A DNA stretch of 34,619 nt from Lachnospiraceae bacterium UBA1683 (GTDB lineage: Bacteria > Bacillota > Clostridia > Lachnospirales > Lachnospiraceae). A program made the translations under genes and the position numbers. The notes under the pieces were generated by a model, which saw only the letters and a program-made list of their open reading frames with translations, was not told the DNA's origin and did not search any database. Shown one piece after another: positions 8,842 through 16,198 of the stretch (its first letter is position 1; every line of letters begins with the position of its first letter). The stretch covers positions 1 through 34,619 of the forward strand of contig DCKD01000057.1 in the NCBI GenBank assembly GCA_002320245.1, written 5' to 3'.

Positions 8842-8994
8842 GTTACAGTTCATGACCACGCCCTGCACATTGCTGCACGGCGTCGGAGCCGGAGGATTCC
8901 GGCTGTGGCATATCCGGTTTCCTGTCAGGGGCAGCTCTCAATGTGCCGGATGCTGTTGCGGTGTGTGGTTTTCCGTGGAGTTGTGAGCGGTAAC
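8842..8994 (+). other. Candidate structured element upstream of the PrcB-like lipoprotein gene
   Basis: GTTACAGTTCATGAC at 8842-8856 can pair, as RNA with G-U pairs, with GTTGTGAGCGGTAAC at 8980-8994 at 14 of 15 positions. The enclosed 120 or so bases are GC-rich and include the perfect hairpin AGCCGGA-GGAT-TCCGGCT around 8887-8904 and a possible ATCCGG/CCGGAT stem. It ends about 25 bases before the ribosome site of the next gene. I do not recognise it as a known riboswitch or RNA, and no clear promoter was found before it. It could be a mobile palindromic element rather than a functional RNA. Confidence 0.35.
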
Positions 8995-9028
8995 GACAAA
9001 GAAATCAGAATCGTGGGTATGGTGGGAC

Positions 9029-9490
9029 ATGAACCAAGGTAAAAGATGCAGCGTTTTTCAAAATCGCAGAAGTAGACAGATGCTCCGGTGTCTTTTCCCG
9101 GCGTTTTTTGCTGTACTGCTTCTGTTCTTCCTGACCGGCTGTGTGACGAAACGGCAGGATTCGGCGAAACTGCGCGATTTGGAATATGTTGTGATGGAGA
9201 AGGAGGATGTGCCCGCAGAGCTTGGAAAAATGATTGCCGGGTATAAGAAATCACCGTTTTGCCTTACATATGCGGATGGGGGAAACCTGTATCTTACGGA
9301 AGGGTATGGAGAGCAGGAAAAGACCGGATACAGTGTGTCGGTCACGGAAGTCTATGAGACAGAGAAGGAAATCCATATTCACACGAATCTGATGGGACCG
9401 AAGAAAGGCGAAGAGACGAAAGAGATTCCGACATATCCTTACGTGGTGGTGAAATTGGAATATATGGATAAGACCGTTGTATTTGATTAA
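9029..9490 (+). CDS. Small lipoprotein with a PrcB-type C-terminal domain
   Basis: The protein has 153 residues. A basic N-terminus is followed by a hydrophobic stretch (about residues 21-36) and the lipobox LTGC with the lipidated cysteine near residue 38, so it should be anchored on the outer face of the membrane. The rest (about 85-153), with GYSVSVTEVYETEKEIHI and YPYVVVKLEYMDKTVVFD, reads like the PrcB C-terminal domain known from protease-complex subunits and short Firmicute lipoproteins. The start at 9029 follows GGTGGGA; Met 18 is an alternative. It is 27 bases upstream of sipL and probably shares its transcript. A protease partner is not visible, so the function is unknown. Confidence 0.7.
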   Translation: MNQGKRCSVFQNRRSRQMLRCLFPAFFAVLLLFFLTGCVTKRQDSAKLRDLEYVVMEKEDVPAELGKMIAGYKKSPFCLTYADGGNLYLTEGYGEQEKTGYSVSVTEVYETEKEIHIHTNLMGPKKGEETKEIPTYPYVVVKLEYMDKTVVFD

Positions 9491-9517
9491 AGGTGTATTT
9501 GATTAGAGGAGGAGCAT

Positions 9518-11077
9518 ATGGAACTGATTCAGAAACAGGTGCATTATACGCAGGAGGGAAAGCGGACATTTGACCAGTTTTACCTTGATGAGGATTATAA
9601 TGTGCCGGATACGAAAGAGGATGTCCGGCAGATTGTCCGTGCAAAAGGGACAGTGAAGGTGGAGGATATCAGTCTTGCGGAAAATTATCTGCGGGTTTCG
9701 GGCAAATTGTATTTTCAGATTTTATATATGACTGACACTGTGGAGCCTGTACCGGCGGCACTGGAGGGGAAGATACCGTTTGAGGAAATGGTTTATGTGG
9801 AAAATGCGGGACAAGATACATTCTTCATGGAGGATGTGCGGACGGAGTTCAATACTACGCTTGTACATTCCCGGAAAATCGGAATCCGTGCGATGGTTGA
9901 ACTGGAAATCGGGCGGGAACGGCTGTATGACGAGGAAACGACACTGGATATTGACAGTGAAGTGCCGGTCTACAAGAAAATGAAAAAAGTGAATCTGCTG
10001 GAATTACATACGACAAAGAAAGATACATACCGGGTGAAAGAAGAAATTACGCTGCCGGGGACGAAGGAAAGCATCGGGCAGATTCTGCTTACGGATATCA
10101 GCAGCCGGAAACTGGAAATCCGTCCGGTACAGGAGGCGCTGCGGATTCAGGGAGAACTGCTTGTGTTCCTGATGTATCTGTCGGAGGACGGCAAGGCGGA
10201 CTGGCTGGAGCAAAGCGTTCCTTATGAGGGGCAGGTTGTCTGCGACGGCGCGGAAGAGGGCATGTACTACCATGTGCAGCATACGCTGGATGACACGCTG
10301 GCGGATATCCGTCTGGATGAGGATGGGGAGATGCGGGTAATTGGAATCGAAGGAACACTGAATCTTCGGATGAACATTTACCGGGAAGAGGAGCTGGAAC
10401 TGCTTGCGGATTTGTATTCACTCCGGCAGAACTGTCAGTTTGATACAAGAAATGCAGTGTACGAGGAACTTCTTCTCCAGAATCATTCCAAGTGTAAAAT
10501 CGCGGAGCGTCTGTCGCTTCCGGAGCTCAAGGAAGATGTCCTGCAAATCTGCCACAGTGACGGTGTGATTCAGATGGAGCATGTGGAGCAGACAGAGGAG
10601 GGCATCCGTATAGAAGGAATCCTGCATCTGTCATTTCTGTATCTGCGGGCAAACGATGAGCAGCCGTTTGGGGGCTGGCAGGGAATGGTTCCGTTCTCAT
10701 GGCTGTTGGAATGTGCAGATATGCCGGAAGAAACACGTTACAATATCTCCAGGCATGTAGAGCAGTTGTCGGTCAGTCTGGCGGGAAATGAAGAAATTGA
10801 AGTGAAGGCGGTGCTGGCATTTGACACATTTATCCGAAAGCCGGTGGCAATGCAGGTCATTACTTCTGTGGAATTTGTACCATTGTCAGCGGAGGAGCTG
10901 GAACGCCGGCCGGGAATTGTCGGCTATGTGGTTAAAAACGGAGATGAATTATGGGACTTGGCGAAAAGGTTTTTTACGACGGAAGAAGGGATTATGGAAG
11001 TCAATAAATTAGACACATCCAGTATAAAAGCAGGGGATAAAATCTTGATTTTCAAGGAAAATATGAGTATACTGTAA
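9518..11077 (+). CDS. sipL: Spore coat morphogenetic protein SipL (SPOCS/DUF3794 repeats plus LysM)
   Basis: SipL, known in Clostridioides difficile as a partner of SpoIVA, is needed to encase the forespore with coat. The 519-residue protein has repeated SPOCS (DUF3794) segments at roughly residues 30-130, 180-290 and 330-430; each carries the pattern of a ...DVL/DILQI... stretch followed by V...G.L...LYL (for example LSLPELKEDVLQICHSDG and LHLSFLYLRA). A LysM domain, VVKNGDELWDLAKRFF through IKAGDKILIF, lies at about 470-515. The length matches the known SipL closely. A strong GAGGAGG site precedes the ATG. It is followed by ispE and, further on, spoIIR, so this is a sporulation neighbourhood. 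Expression in the mother cell is expected from family knowledge; no sigma-E promoter was identified. Confidence 0.88.
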   Translation: MELIQKQVHYTQEGKRTFDQFYLDEDYNVPDTKEDVRQIVRAKGTVKVEDISLAENYLRVSGKLYFQILYMTDTVEPVPAALEGKIPFEEMVYVENAGQDTFFMEDVRTEFNTTLVHSRKIGIRAMVELEIGRERLYDEETTLDIDSEVPVYKKMKKVNLLELHTTKKDTYRVKEEITLPGTKESIGQILLTDISSRKLEIRPVQEALRIQGELLVFLMYLSEDGKADWLEQSVPYEGQVVCDGAEEGMYYHVQHTLDDTLADIRLDEDGEMRVIGIEGTLNLRMNIYREEELELLADLYSLRQNCQFDTRNAVYEELLLQNHSKCKIAERLSLPELKEDVLQICHSDGVIQMEHVEQTEEGIRIEGILHLSFLYLRANDEQPFGGWQGMVPFSWLLECADMPEETRYNISRHVEQLSVSLAGNEEIEVKAVLAFDTFIRKPVAMQVITSVEFVPLSAEELERRPGIVGYVVKNGDELWDLAKRFFTTEEGIMEVNKLDTSSIKAGDKILIFKENMSIL

Positions 11078-11119
11078 TAATAATGTATACAAGATACAAC
11101 ACTGTATTTTTGCCATGCG

Positions 11120-11192
11120 GGAAATGGTTTTCCAATCTGGCAAAGCCTTCCGGGGACGCGTACTGCGCGTATGCGGAAAATGCTTACCTGTG
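11120..11192. repeat. Intergenic repeat, copy upstream of ispE (pairs with 19332-19404)
   Basis: About 73 bases here match 19332-19404 at about 53 positions, counted by eye without gaps. Conserved blocks are GGAAAT-GTTTTCC at the left, CTTC-GGGGA-GCG in the middle and GGAAAAT near the right. GGAAA can pair with the neighbouring TTTTCC, or TTTTCC can pair instead with the distal GGAAAA. A third stem, GCGTAC with GTATGC, fits in the middle. The element ends about 75 bases before the ispE start. No coding potential is seen. Confidence 0.55.
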
Positions 11193-11266
11193 CAATCTTT
11201 TTTCCAGGAGGCGGACGTAGGGAAGACAAAAATCACAGTGGGAAGAGAAGTTCGGAGGACACACGG

Positions 11267-12142
11267 ATGAAACAGATGGAATTGAAGGCACTGGCTAAGA
11301 TTAATCTGGGACTGGACGTTCTTGGAAGAAGGGAAAATGGATATCATGATGTGCGGATGATTATGCAGTCCATTTATCTGTACGACGAGGTGAAGATTGA
11401 GCGGACAGAAAAACCCGGAATCGAATTGAAATCCAATCTGTACTTTTTGCCAACCGGGGAGGGAAATATTGCATATAAGGCGGCAAAGATGCTGATGGAA
11501 GAATTCCAAATCACAGAGGGCGTTCGGATTACGCTGAATAAGCATATTCCGGTTGCGGCAGGAATGGCAGGCGGCAGCTCCAATGCGGCGGCGGTGCTGT
11601 TTGGCATGAATAAGATATTTGAGCTGAAGCTGACGCAGCAGGAATTGATGGAACGGGGGGTGCGGCTTGGCGCAGATGTACCTTACTGTATTATGAGGGG
11701 AACCGTGCTTGCGGAAGGTATCGGTGAAGAACTGACAACATTGATGCCCATGCCGAAGTGTTTTGTCCTCATTGCAAAACCTCCAGTCAGCGTATCGACC
11801 AAAGTGGTTTATGAGGCATTGGATGCGAAAGAGATTGTGGACCACCCGGATATCAATGGGCTGATTGCCGGTCTGGAGCACAGAGACTTGAAGGAAATTG
11901 CTGCCTGTATGGGAAATGTATTGGAGGACGTGACGATTCCGATGCATCCGGTAATTGAGGAGATTAAACAGGAGATGAAACGCTCCGGGGCGCTGAATGC
12001 GATGATGAGCGGCAGCGGTCCGACGGTGTTTGGGCTGTTCGAGACGAAATCGGCAGCCAGAAAGGCACAGGAACGAATTCGGAAAAAGGCGCTTGCAAAA
12101 CAGGTTTACGTGACAAATATGCATGGTGCAGGGAGGAACTGA
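11267..12142 (+). CDS. ispE: 4-diphosphocytidyl-2-C-methyl-D-erythritol kinase
   Basis: IspE phosphorylates CDP-methylerythritol in the MEP route to isoprenoid precursors. The 291-residue protein begins with the family stretch KALAKINLGLDVLGRRENGYHDV, has the GHMP-kinase ATP loop PVAAGMAGGSSNAAAVLFG near residues 92-110, and ends with the conserved MSGSGPTVFGLF. The frame opens at 11171, but the ATG at 11267 lies seven bases after GGAGGA and fits the usual N-terminus; Met at 11276 is a second choice. It is followed after three bases by the GntR regulator gene, so the two are co-transcribed. It also shows that the organism uses the MEP rather than the mevalonate pathway. Confidence 0.95.
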   Translation: MKQMELKALAKINLGLDVLGRRENGYHDVRMIMQSIYLYDEVKIERTEKPGIELKSNLYFLPTGEGNIAYKAAKMLMEEFQITEGVRITLNKHIPVAAGMAGGSSNAAAVLFGMNKIFELKLTQQELMERGVRLGADVPYCIMRGTVLAEGIGEELTTLMPMPKCFVLIAKPPVSVSTKVVYEALDAKEIVDHPDINGLIAGLEHRDLKEIAACMGNVLEDVTIPMHPVIEEIKQEMKRSGALNAMMSGSGPTVFGLFETKSAARKAQERIRKKALAKQVYVTNMHGAGRN

Positions 12143-12145
12143 CAG

Positions 12146-12820
12146 ATGGAGATGAAATTTAAAGTGAATATGAATGAATATCTGCCGCTCCGGGATGTCG
12201 TGTTTAATACATTGAGGCAGGCAATTTTACGGGGAGAATTGAAACCAGGCGAACGGCTGATGGAGATTCAGCTTGCGAATAAACTGGGAGTCAGCAGGAC
12301 GCCGATTCGAGAGGCAATCCGCAAACTGGAACTGGAAGGCCTGGTACTGATGATTCCGCGAAAGGGGGCAGAAGTCGCACAGATTACGGAGAAAAGCCTG
12401 CGGGATGTGCTGGAAGTGCGGCGGGCGCTGGAAGAGCTGGCAGTACAGCTTGCATGTGACCGTATGACGGCTAAGGGGCTGGAAGAGCTGAAACAGGCGG
12501 CAGAGGAATTTGAAGCAGTATTGGGGAATAATGACATAACTGTTGTGGCAGAGGCGGATGTGGCATTCCACGATGTGATTTATATGGCAACGGACAACCA
12601 GAAACTGATTTCCCTGCTGAATAATTTCCGGGAGCAGATGTACCGCTACCGCGTGGAATATCTGAAACAGAAAGAGCGGTATGCTCAGATTCTGCAGGAG
12701 CACAATGATATTGTCGCAGCGATTGAGAAAGGCGAGAAACACCGGGCAACCGAAGTGACCTGCCGTCATATTGACAATCAGGTGCAGACGGTCAGCGATA
12801 CGCTCCGCGCAATGGAGTGA
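12146..12820 (+). CDS. GntR-family transcriptional regulator with FCD domain
   Basis: The 224-residue protein has an N-terminal winged helix at about residues 10-75, with LRQAILRGELKPGERLME, LANKLGVSRTPIREAIRKL and EGLVLMIPRKGAEV, all hallmarks of GntR/FadR regulators. The C-terminal part (about 80-220) is an all-helical FCD ligand domain with the usual DVLEVRRALE start and the metal-binding type residues in DVAFHDVIY and EHNDIVAAI. The GGAGGA site overlaps the end of ispE. FCD regulators usually sense small carboxylic acids, but the ligand and targets cannot be inferred here; linkage to ispE and spoIIR is commonly positional. Confidence 0.9.
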   Translation: MEMKFKVNMNEYLPLRDVVFNTLRQAILRGELKPGERLMEIQLANKLGVSRTPIREAIRKLELEGLVLMIPRKGAEVAQITEKSLRDVLEVRRALEELAVQLACDRMTAKGLEELKQAAEEFEAVLGNNDITVVAEADVAFHDVIYMATDNQKLISLLNNFREQMYRYRVEYLKQKERYAQILQEHNDIVAAIEKGEKHRATEVTCRHIDNQVQTVSDTLRAME

Positions 12821-12851
12821 CTGGCTGAATAGAATCAGAGAAAACGGGTAT

Positions 12852-12881
12852 ACTCCCTGCATCAGAAACGATGGAGGGAGT
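12852..12881 (+). promoter_or_regulatory. Hairpin that buries the spoIIR ribosome binding site
   Basis: ACTCCCT at 12852-12858 pairs with AGGGAGT at 12875-12881, and CATC at 12860-12863 pairs with GATG at 12870-12873, around an AGAAAC loop and one G-G mismatch. The right arm is the Shine-Dalgarno region (GGAGGGAG) of spoIIR. There is no T-run after it, so it is not a normal terminator. Translational control of spoIIR is an inference. Confidence 0.5.
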
Positions 12882-12886
12882 TACAT

Positions 12887-13546
12887 ATGTATAATTGGAA
12901 AAATCAGAAAATAAAAGGAAGCAATGAGAAGTGGTGCTGCCTGCTCTGTTCGCTGGTACTGGCGGCTTTCGTGACCGGGATTGTGATATGGCAGACCGGT
13001 GTCCTTGCCCAGGCAAGGATGCAGCAGCATCTGGCACAGGAAGTTCTCCGGTTTCATATTCTGGCAAACAGCGACAGTGCCGAAGACCAGTCACTGAAAC
13101 TGAAAATCAGGGACCAGGTGCTGGATTATCTGAAAGACCGGATGCCGGACGGAATGGATGTGGAGCAGACAACAGACTGGATGCGCAGGCATACCGGTGA
13201 ATTGGAAGTACTTGGGCGGCAGACAGCGGAAGAGGCAGGATATGATTATCCGGTCAGCGCAGCGGTGACCACTTGCTATTTTCCGGAAAAGACGTACGGC
13301 GACGTAACGTTTCCGGCGGGCAATTACGAGGCGCTCCGAATAGAAATCGGAGCGGCAAAGGGACATAACTGGTGGTGCGTGCTGTATCCGAGCCTGTGTT
13401 TCCTTGATGTGACAAACGCAGTCGTGCCGGAAGAGGGAAAGCAGGAACTAAAGTCCGTGCTGACAGAGGAAGAATATACCCAGATTACGGCTGCGTCAGA
13501 TTTTAAGATAAAGTGGTATTTTGCGGAGCGGATGAAAGAGAAATAA
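12887..13546 (+). CDS. spoIIR: Stage II sporulation protein R
   Basis: SpoIIR is made in the forespore under sigma-F, exported, and signals the mother-cell protease SpoIIGA to activate pro-sigma-E. The 219-residue protein has an N-terminal membrane or export segment at about residues 18-38, followed directly by the family hallmark RFHILANSDSAEDQSLKLKIRD. Downstream DYPVSAAVTTCYFPEKTYGDV and FPAGNYEALRIEIGAAKGHN, WWCVLYPSLC are also characteristic. The start follows GGAGGGAG with a seven-base gap. It follows the GntR regulator after 66 bases. No sure sigma-F promoter was found. With sipL it indicates at least part of a sporulation programme. Confidence 0.93.
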   Translation: MYNWKNQKIKGSNEKWCCLLCSLVLAAFVTGIVIWQTGVLAQARMQQHLAQEVLRFHILANSDSAEDQSLKLKIRDQVLDYLKDRMPDGMDVEQTTDWMRRHTGELEVLGRQTAEEAGYDYPVSAAVTTCYFPEKTYGDVTFPAGNYEALRIEIGAAKGHNWWCVLYPSLCFLDVTNAVVPEEGKQELKSVLTEEEYTQITAASDFKIKWYFAERMKEK

Positions 13547-13581
13547 CCGTTTAGGTACAGATGAAGGAGTTCGAGAAAGAC

Positions 13582-14769
13582 ATGACAGAGTTTTTAGTAA
13601 GACATTTTGTAAAAGATTACGAGCAGGTGGAGAATGCGTCGGTTCGTACCGCATATGGCACACTGACCAGTTTTGTCGGGATATTCTGCAATGTATTTTT
13701 ATTTGCGGTAAAGTTTATTGTGGGAACACTCCTGCGCAGTGTGTCCGTTACGGCAGACGCATTTAACAACTTATCGGATGCGGGTTCTTCGATTATCAGT
13801 CTTGTGGGTGTGAAGATGGCAGAAAAACCGGCGGATGAAGACCATCCCTTCGGACATGGGAGAATTGAGTACATTGCAGCGCTGGTCGTAGCTTTTCTTG
13901 TACTGGAAGTCGGATTTACATTTCTGAAAGATTCCATCGGAAAAATCCGGAATCCGGAGGAGCTGAATTTCCAGCTTGTCTCTGTCCTGATTCTGATTCT
14001 TTCTATTGGGGTGAAACTCTGGCTGGGAATGTTCAACCGCAAACTTGGCAAACGGATTGATTCCAAAGTGATGATGGCGGTATTTACCGATTCGATGGGG
14101 GATGTGATAACAACAGCCGCAACAATTCTTTCTCTCGTATTTTTCCGGTTAACGGGAATCAACATCGACGGATTTTTCGGAATCGGGGTTGCACTGATTG
14201 TCATGTGGGCAGGCATCGGAATCGCAAAGGATACGCTGGAGCCGTTGATTGGAGAGGCAGTGGATCCGGAAGTTTACCGTAAGATTAAGACATTCGTGGA
14301 GCAGTATGATGGGATTGAGGGAACCCATGACCTGATTGTACACAGCTATGGGCCAAACCGCAGCATGGCATCTATCCACGCGGAAGTGCCGAATAATGTA
14401 GATATTGAGAAGTCCCATGAGATTGTGGATGATATCGAGAGGGACGCAATTGAGAAATTGGGAATCTTCCTTGTTGTACATATGGACCCGATTGAAACGA
14501 AGGTCGAGCAGGTGCTCAAAGTTAAGGAAGAGGCGCGGCGGGTATTGGAAGAACTGGATGCAGAATGCACAATGCATGACTTCCGGGTAGTGGAAGGAAA
14601 GAATCATGCCAATCTTATTTTTGACATGGTAGTTCCAATCGGTTATGATGATACAAGAAAGAAACAGCTCAGTACAGAAATGGCGGAGCGGATGAAAGCA
14701 ATTGATTCCAGGTACTGCTGCGTAATTACGGTTGAACATGGATTTGTCGGAAAAGCGTCAGAAGAATAA
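13582..14769 (+). CDS. Cation diffusion facilitator family transporter, probable Mn(II) exporter
   Basis: This is a membrane metal-proton antiporter of the CDF family (395 residues from the chosen start) with about six membrane segments in the first 210 residues and a long cytoplasmic C-terminal domain. The transport site in TM2 reads NNLSD (N62, D66) and in TM5 DSMGD (D170, D174). This N-D/D-D set is the pattern reported for manganese exporters such as pneumococcal MntE, whereas zinc exporters have H-D/H-D or D-D/H-D. The conserved HPFGHGRIEYIAAL follows TM2. An ATG at 13561 in the same frame lacks a ribosome site; the one at 13582 has AAGGAG twelve bases upstream and was chosen. Metal specificity is inference. 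Confidence 0.85.
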   Translation: MTEFLVRHFVKDYEQVENASVRTAYGTLTSFVGIFCNVFLFAVKFIVGTLLRSVSVTADAFNNLSDAGSSIISLVGVKMAEKPADEDHPFGHGRIEYIAALVVAFLVLEVGFTFLKDSIGKIRNPEELNFQLVSVLILILSIGVKLWLGMFNRKLGKRIDSKVMMAVFTDSMGDVITTAATILSLVFFRLTGINIDGFFGIGVALIVMWAGIGIAKDTLEPLIGEAVDPEVYRKIKTFVEQYDGIEGTHDLIVHSYGPNRSMASIHAEVPNNVDIEKSHEIVDDIERDAIEKLGIFLVVHMDPIETKVEQVLKVKEEARRVLEELDAECTMHDFRVVEGKNHANLIFDMVVPIGYDDTRKKQLSTEMAERMKAIDSRYCCVITVEHGFVGKASEE

Positions 14770-14781
14770 GGAGAGGACAGT

Positions 14782-15480
14782 ATGTACACATTTGACAGCA
14801 GAGTGAGATACAGTGAGATTGACCACAGAGGGACATTGGCATTGCCTGCACTGATTAATTATTTTCAGGACTGTAGTACATTCCAGTCGGAATCACTGGG
14901 ATATTATGGAGGGAAAGCCGCGGAGAAAAAAGCCTGGGTACTGTCTTACTGGCAGGTTATCGTCGGGCGGTATCCCGGATTTGGAGAGAAAATTAAAATC
15001 GGAACGTTTGCAACGGATTTTACCGGCTTGTTTGGGGAGCGTAACTTCCTGATGGAAGATGAAAGCGGCGGACGTATTGCCTGTGCCAACTCGCTGTGGG
15101 TGTACATGGATATGCAGCGGGGGCGGCCGATTGTACCGGACGAAGACGAGGTCAGGGCATACGGGACTGAACCGAAACTGGACATGCCATACGAGGGCAG
15201 GAAAATCAAACCCGCGGCAGAGTACACAGAGAAGCCATCATTTCCGGTAAGAAGATACCACATTGACACGAACGAGCATGTCAATAACTGTCAGTACGTG
15301 CAGATGGCGATGGAAATGCTGCCGAAAGATAAGGCGGTTCAGCAGGTGAGGGTAAGTTATAAAAAGTCTGCGGTACTGGGGGATATTATTTACCCGAAGT
15401 ATGCGGAAGAGCCGGAACGGATTGTCATCGAGCTGTGTGATGGGCACGGGGCGTCTTATGTAACGGTGGAAATCAAATAA
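14782..15480 (+). CDS. Acyl-[acyl-carrier-protein] thioesterase
   Basis: This hot-dog-fold enzyme hydrolyses acyl-ACP to free fatty acid. The 232-residue protein has the N-terminal hot-dog start VRYSEIDHRGTLALPALINYFQDCS and, in the C-terminal repeat, DTNEHVNNCQYVQMAMEML, matching the family's D-N-H active region (PF01643). The LSYWQVIVGRYPGFGEKI and SLWVYMDMQRGRPIVPDEDE stretches are typical of the Clostridia versions. GGAGAGGACAG precedes the ATG. The reading frame ends exactly where a truncated FAD oxidoreductase begins, so the last codon or stop may have been set by the deletion junction, although EIK at the end of a beta-strand looks natural. Confidence 0.88.
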   Translation: MYTFDSRVRYSEIDHRGTLALPALINYFQDCSTFQSESLGYYGGKAAEKKAWVLSYWQVIVGRYPGFGEKIKIGTFATDFTGLFGERNFLMEDESGGRIACANSLWVYMDMQRGRPIVPDEDEVRAYGTEPKLDMPYEGRKIKPAAEYTEKPSFPVRRYHIDTNEHVNNCQYVQMAMEMLPKDKAVQQVRVSYKKSAVLGDIIYPKYAEEPERIVIELCDGHGASYVTVEIK

Positions 15481-16094
15481 CAGAAAAATTCGAGGACAAT
15501 GTGCGTACATTCTGTATGAATCCGTACGGTATCGTTGTAAATGAAAACACAAAGGGAATCGTGACGGTAAACGGACACAGCTACGAAGATAAAGACAGGC
15601 AGACAGAGAATACAAATTTTGCGCTTCTTGTAGCGAAACATTTTTCGGAGCCGTTCAAGGACAGCAACGGGTATGGTGAAAGTATCGCCCGTCTGTCGAA
15701 TCTGCTTGGCGGCGGAGTGATTGTCCAGCGGTTCGGTGATTTAATCCGCGGGCGCCGGAGCAATGTGAAGCGAATCGAGGAAGGACTTGTCAGACCGACA
15801 CTGGCGGCGACACCGGGGGATTTAAGTCTGGTGCTCCCGAAACGGATTCTGGATGGAATTATCGAGATGATTTATGCGCTGGATAAGATTGCGCCGGGAA
15901 CAGCAAATGATGATACACTGCTGTACGGTGTGGAAGTGAAGTTCTACAATATGGAAGTAGATATCGACGAAAATTTGGAGACGCTGTATGATGGGCTGTA
16001 TGTCATCGGTGACGGAAGCGGTGTGACGCACTCTCTGTCCCATGCATCTGCAAGCGGCGTGTATGTTGCGAGGCATATCGTAGAAAATATGTAA
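15481..16094 (+). pseudogene. 5'-deleted NAD(P)/FAD-dependent oxidoreductase (C-terminal part only)
   Basis: The remaining 197 to 204 residues match the C-terminal half of a FAD-dependent dehydrogenase of about 450 residues found in Clostridia. Recognisable blocks are VRTFCMNPYGIVVNENT, NGHSYEDKDRQTENTNFALL, GGGVIVQRFGDLIRGRRS and the FAD-binding tail LYVIGDGSGVTHSLSHASAS. The N-terminal Rossmann domain with its GxGxxG motif is absent. Family-like residues TEKFEDN continue upstream of the first usable start (GTG at 15501) right up to the thioesterase stop at 15480, which places a deletion junction there. A GAGG site before the GTG could still allow translation, but without the N-terminal FAD fold the product should not work as an oxidoreductase. 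Comparison to the family is from memory. Confidence 0.8.
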
Positions 16095-16198
16095 GGAATC
16101 CATCACAATAACAACAGACGATACTCCCTGCCGGCAAGAGCGCACAAGCCCTGACGGACGGGCAAAAATGATATGAGAGAAGAAAGGAATACAAAGCG

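Noticed and set aside
11009..12124. A 371-codon open frame on the minus strand opposite ispE
   Set aside because: It is antisense to the conserved ispE gene, and its His/Cys/Arg-rich composition is that of a shadow frame.
16140..16165. GCCC-GGGC hairpin before the SseB gene as a terminator
   Set aside because: The stem is only four pairs and is followed by A rather than T on the plus strand; no T-run on the other strand is in the right place.
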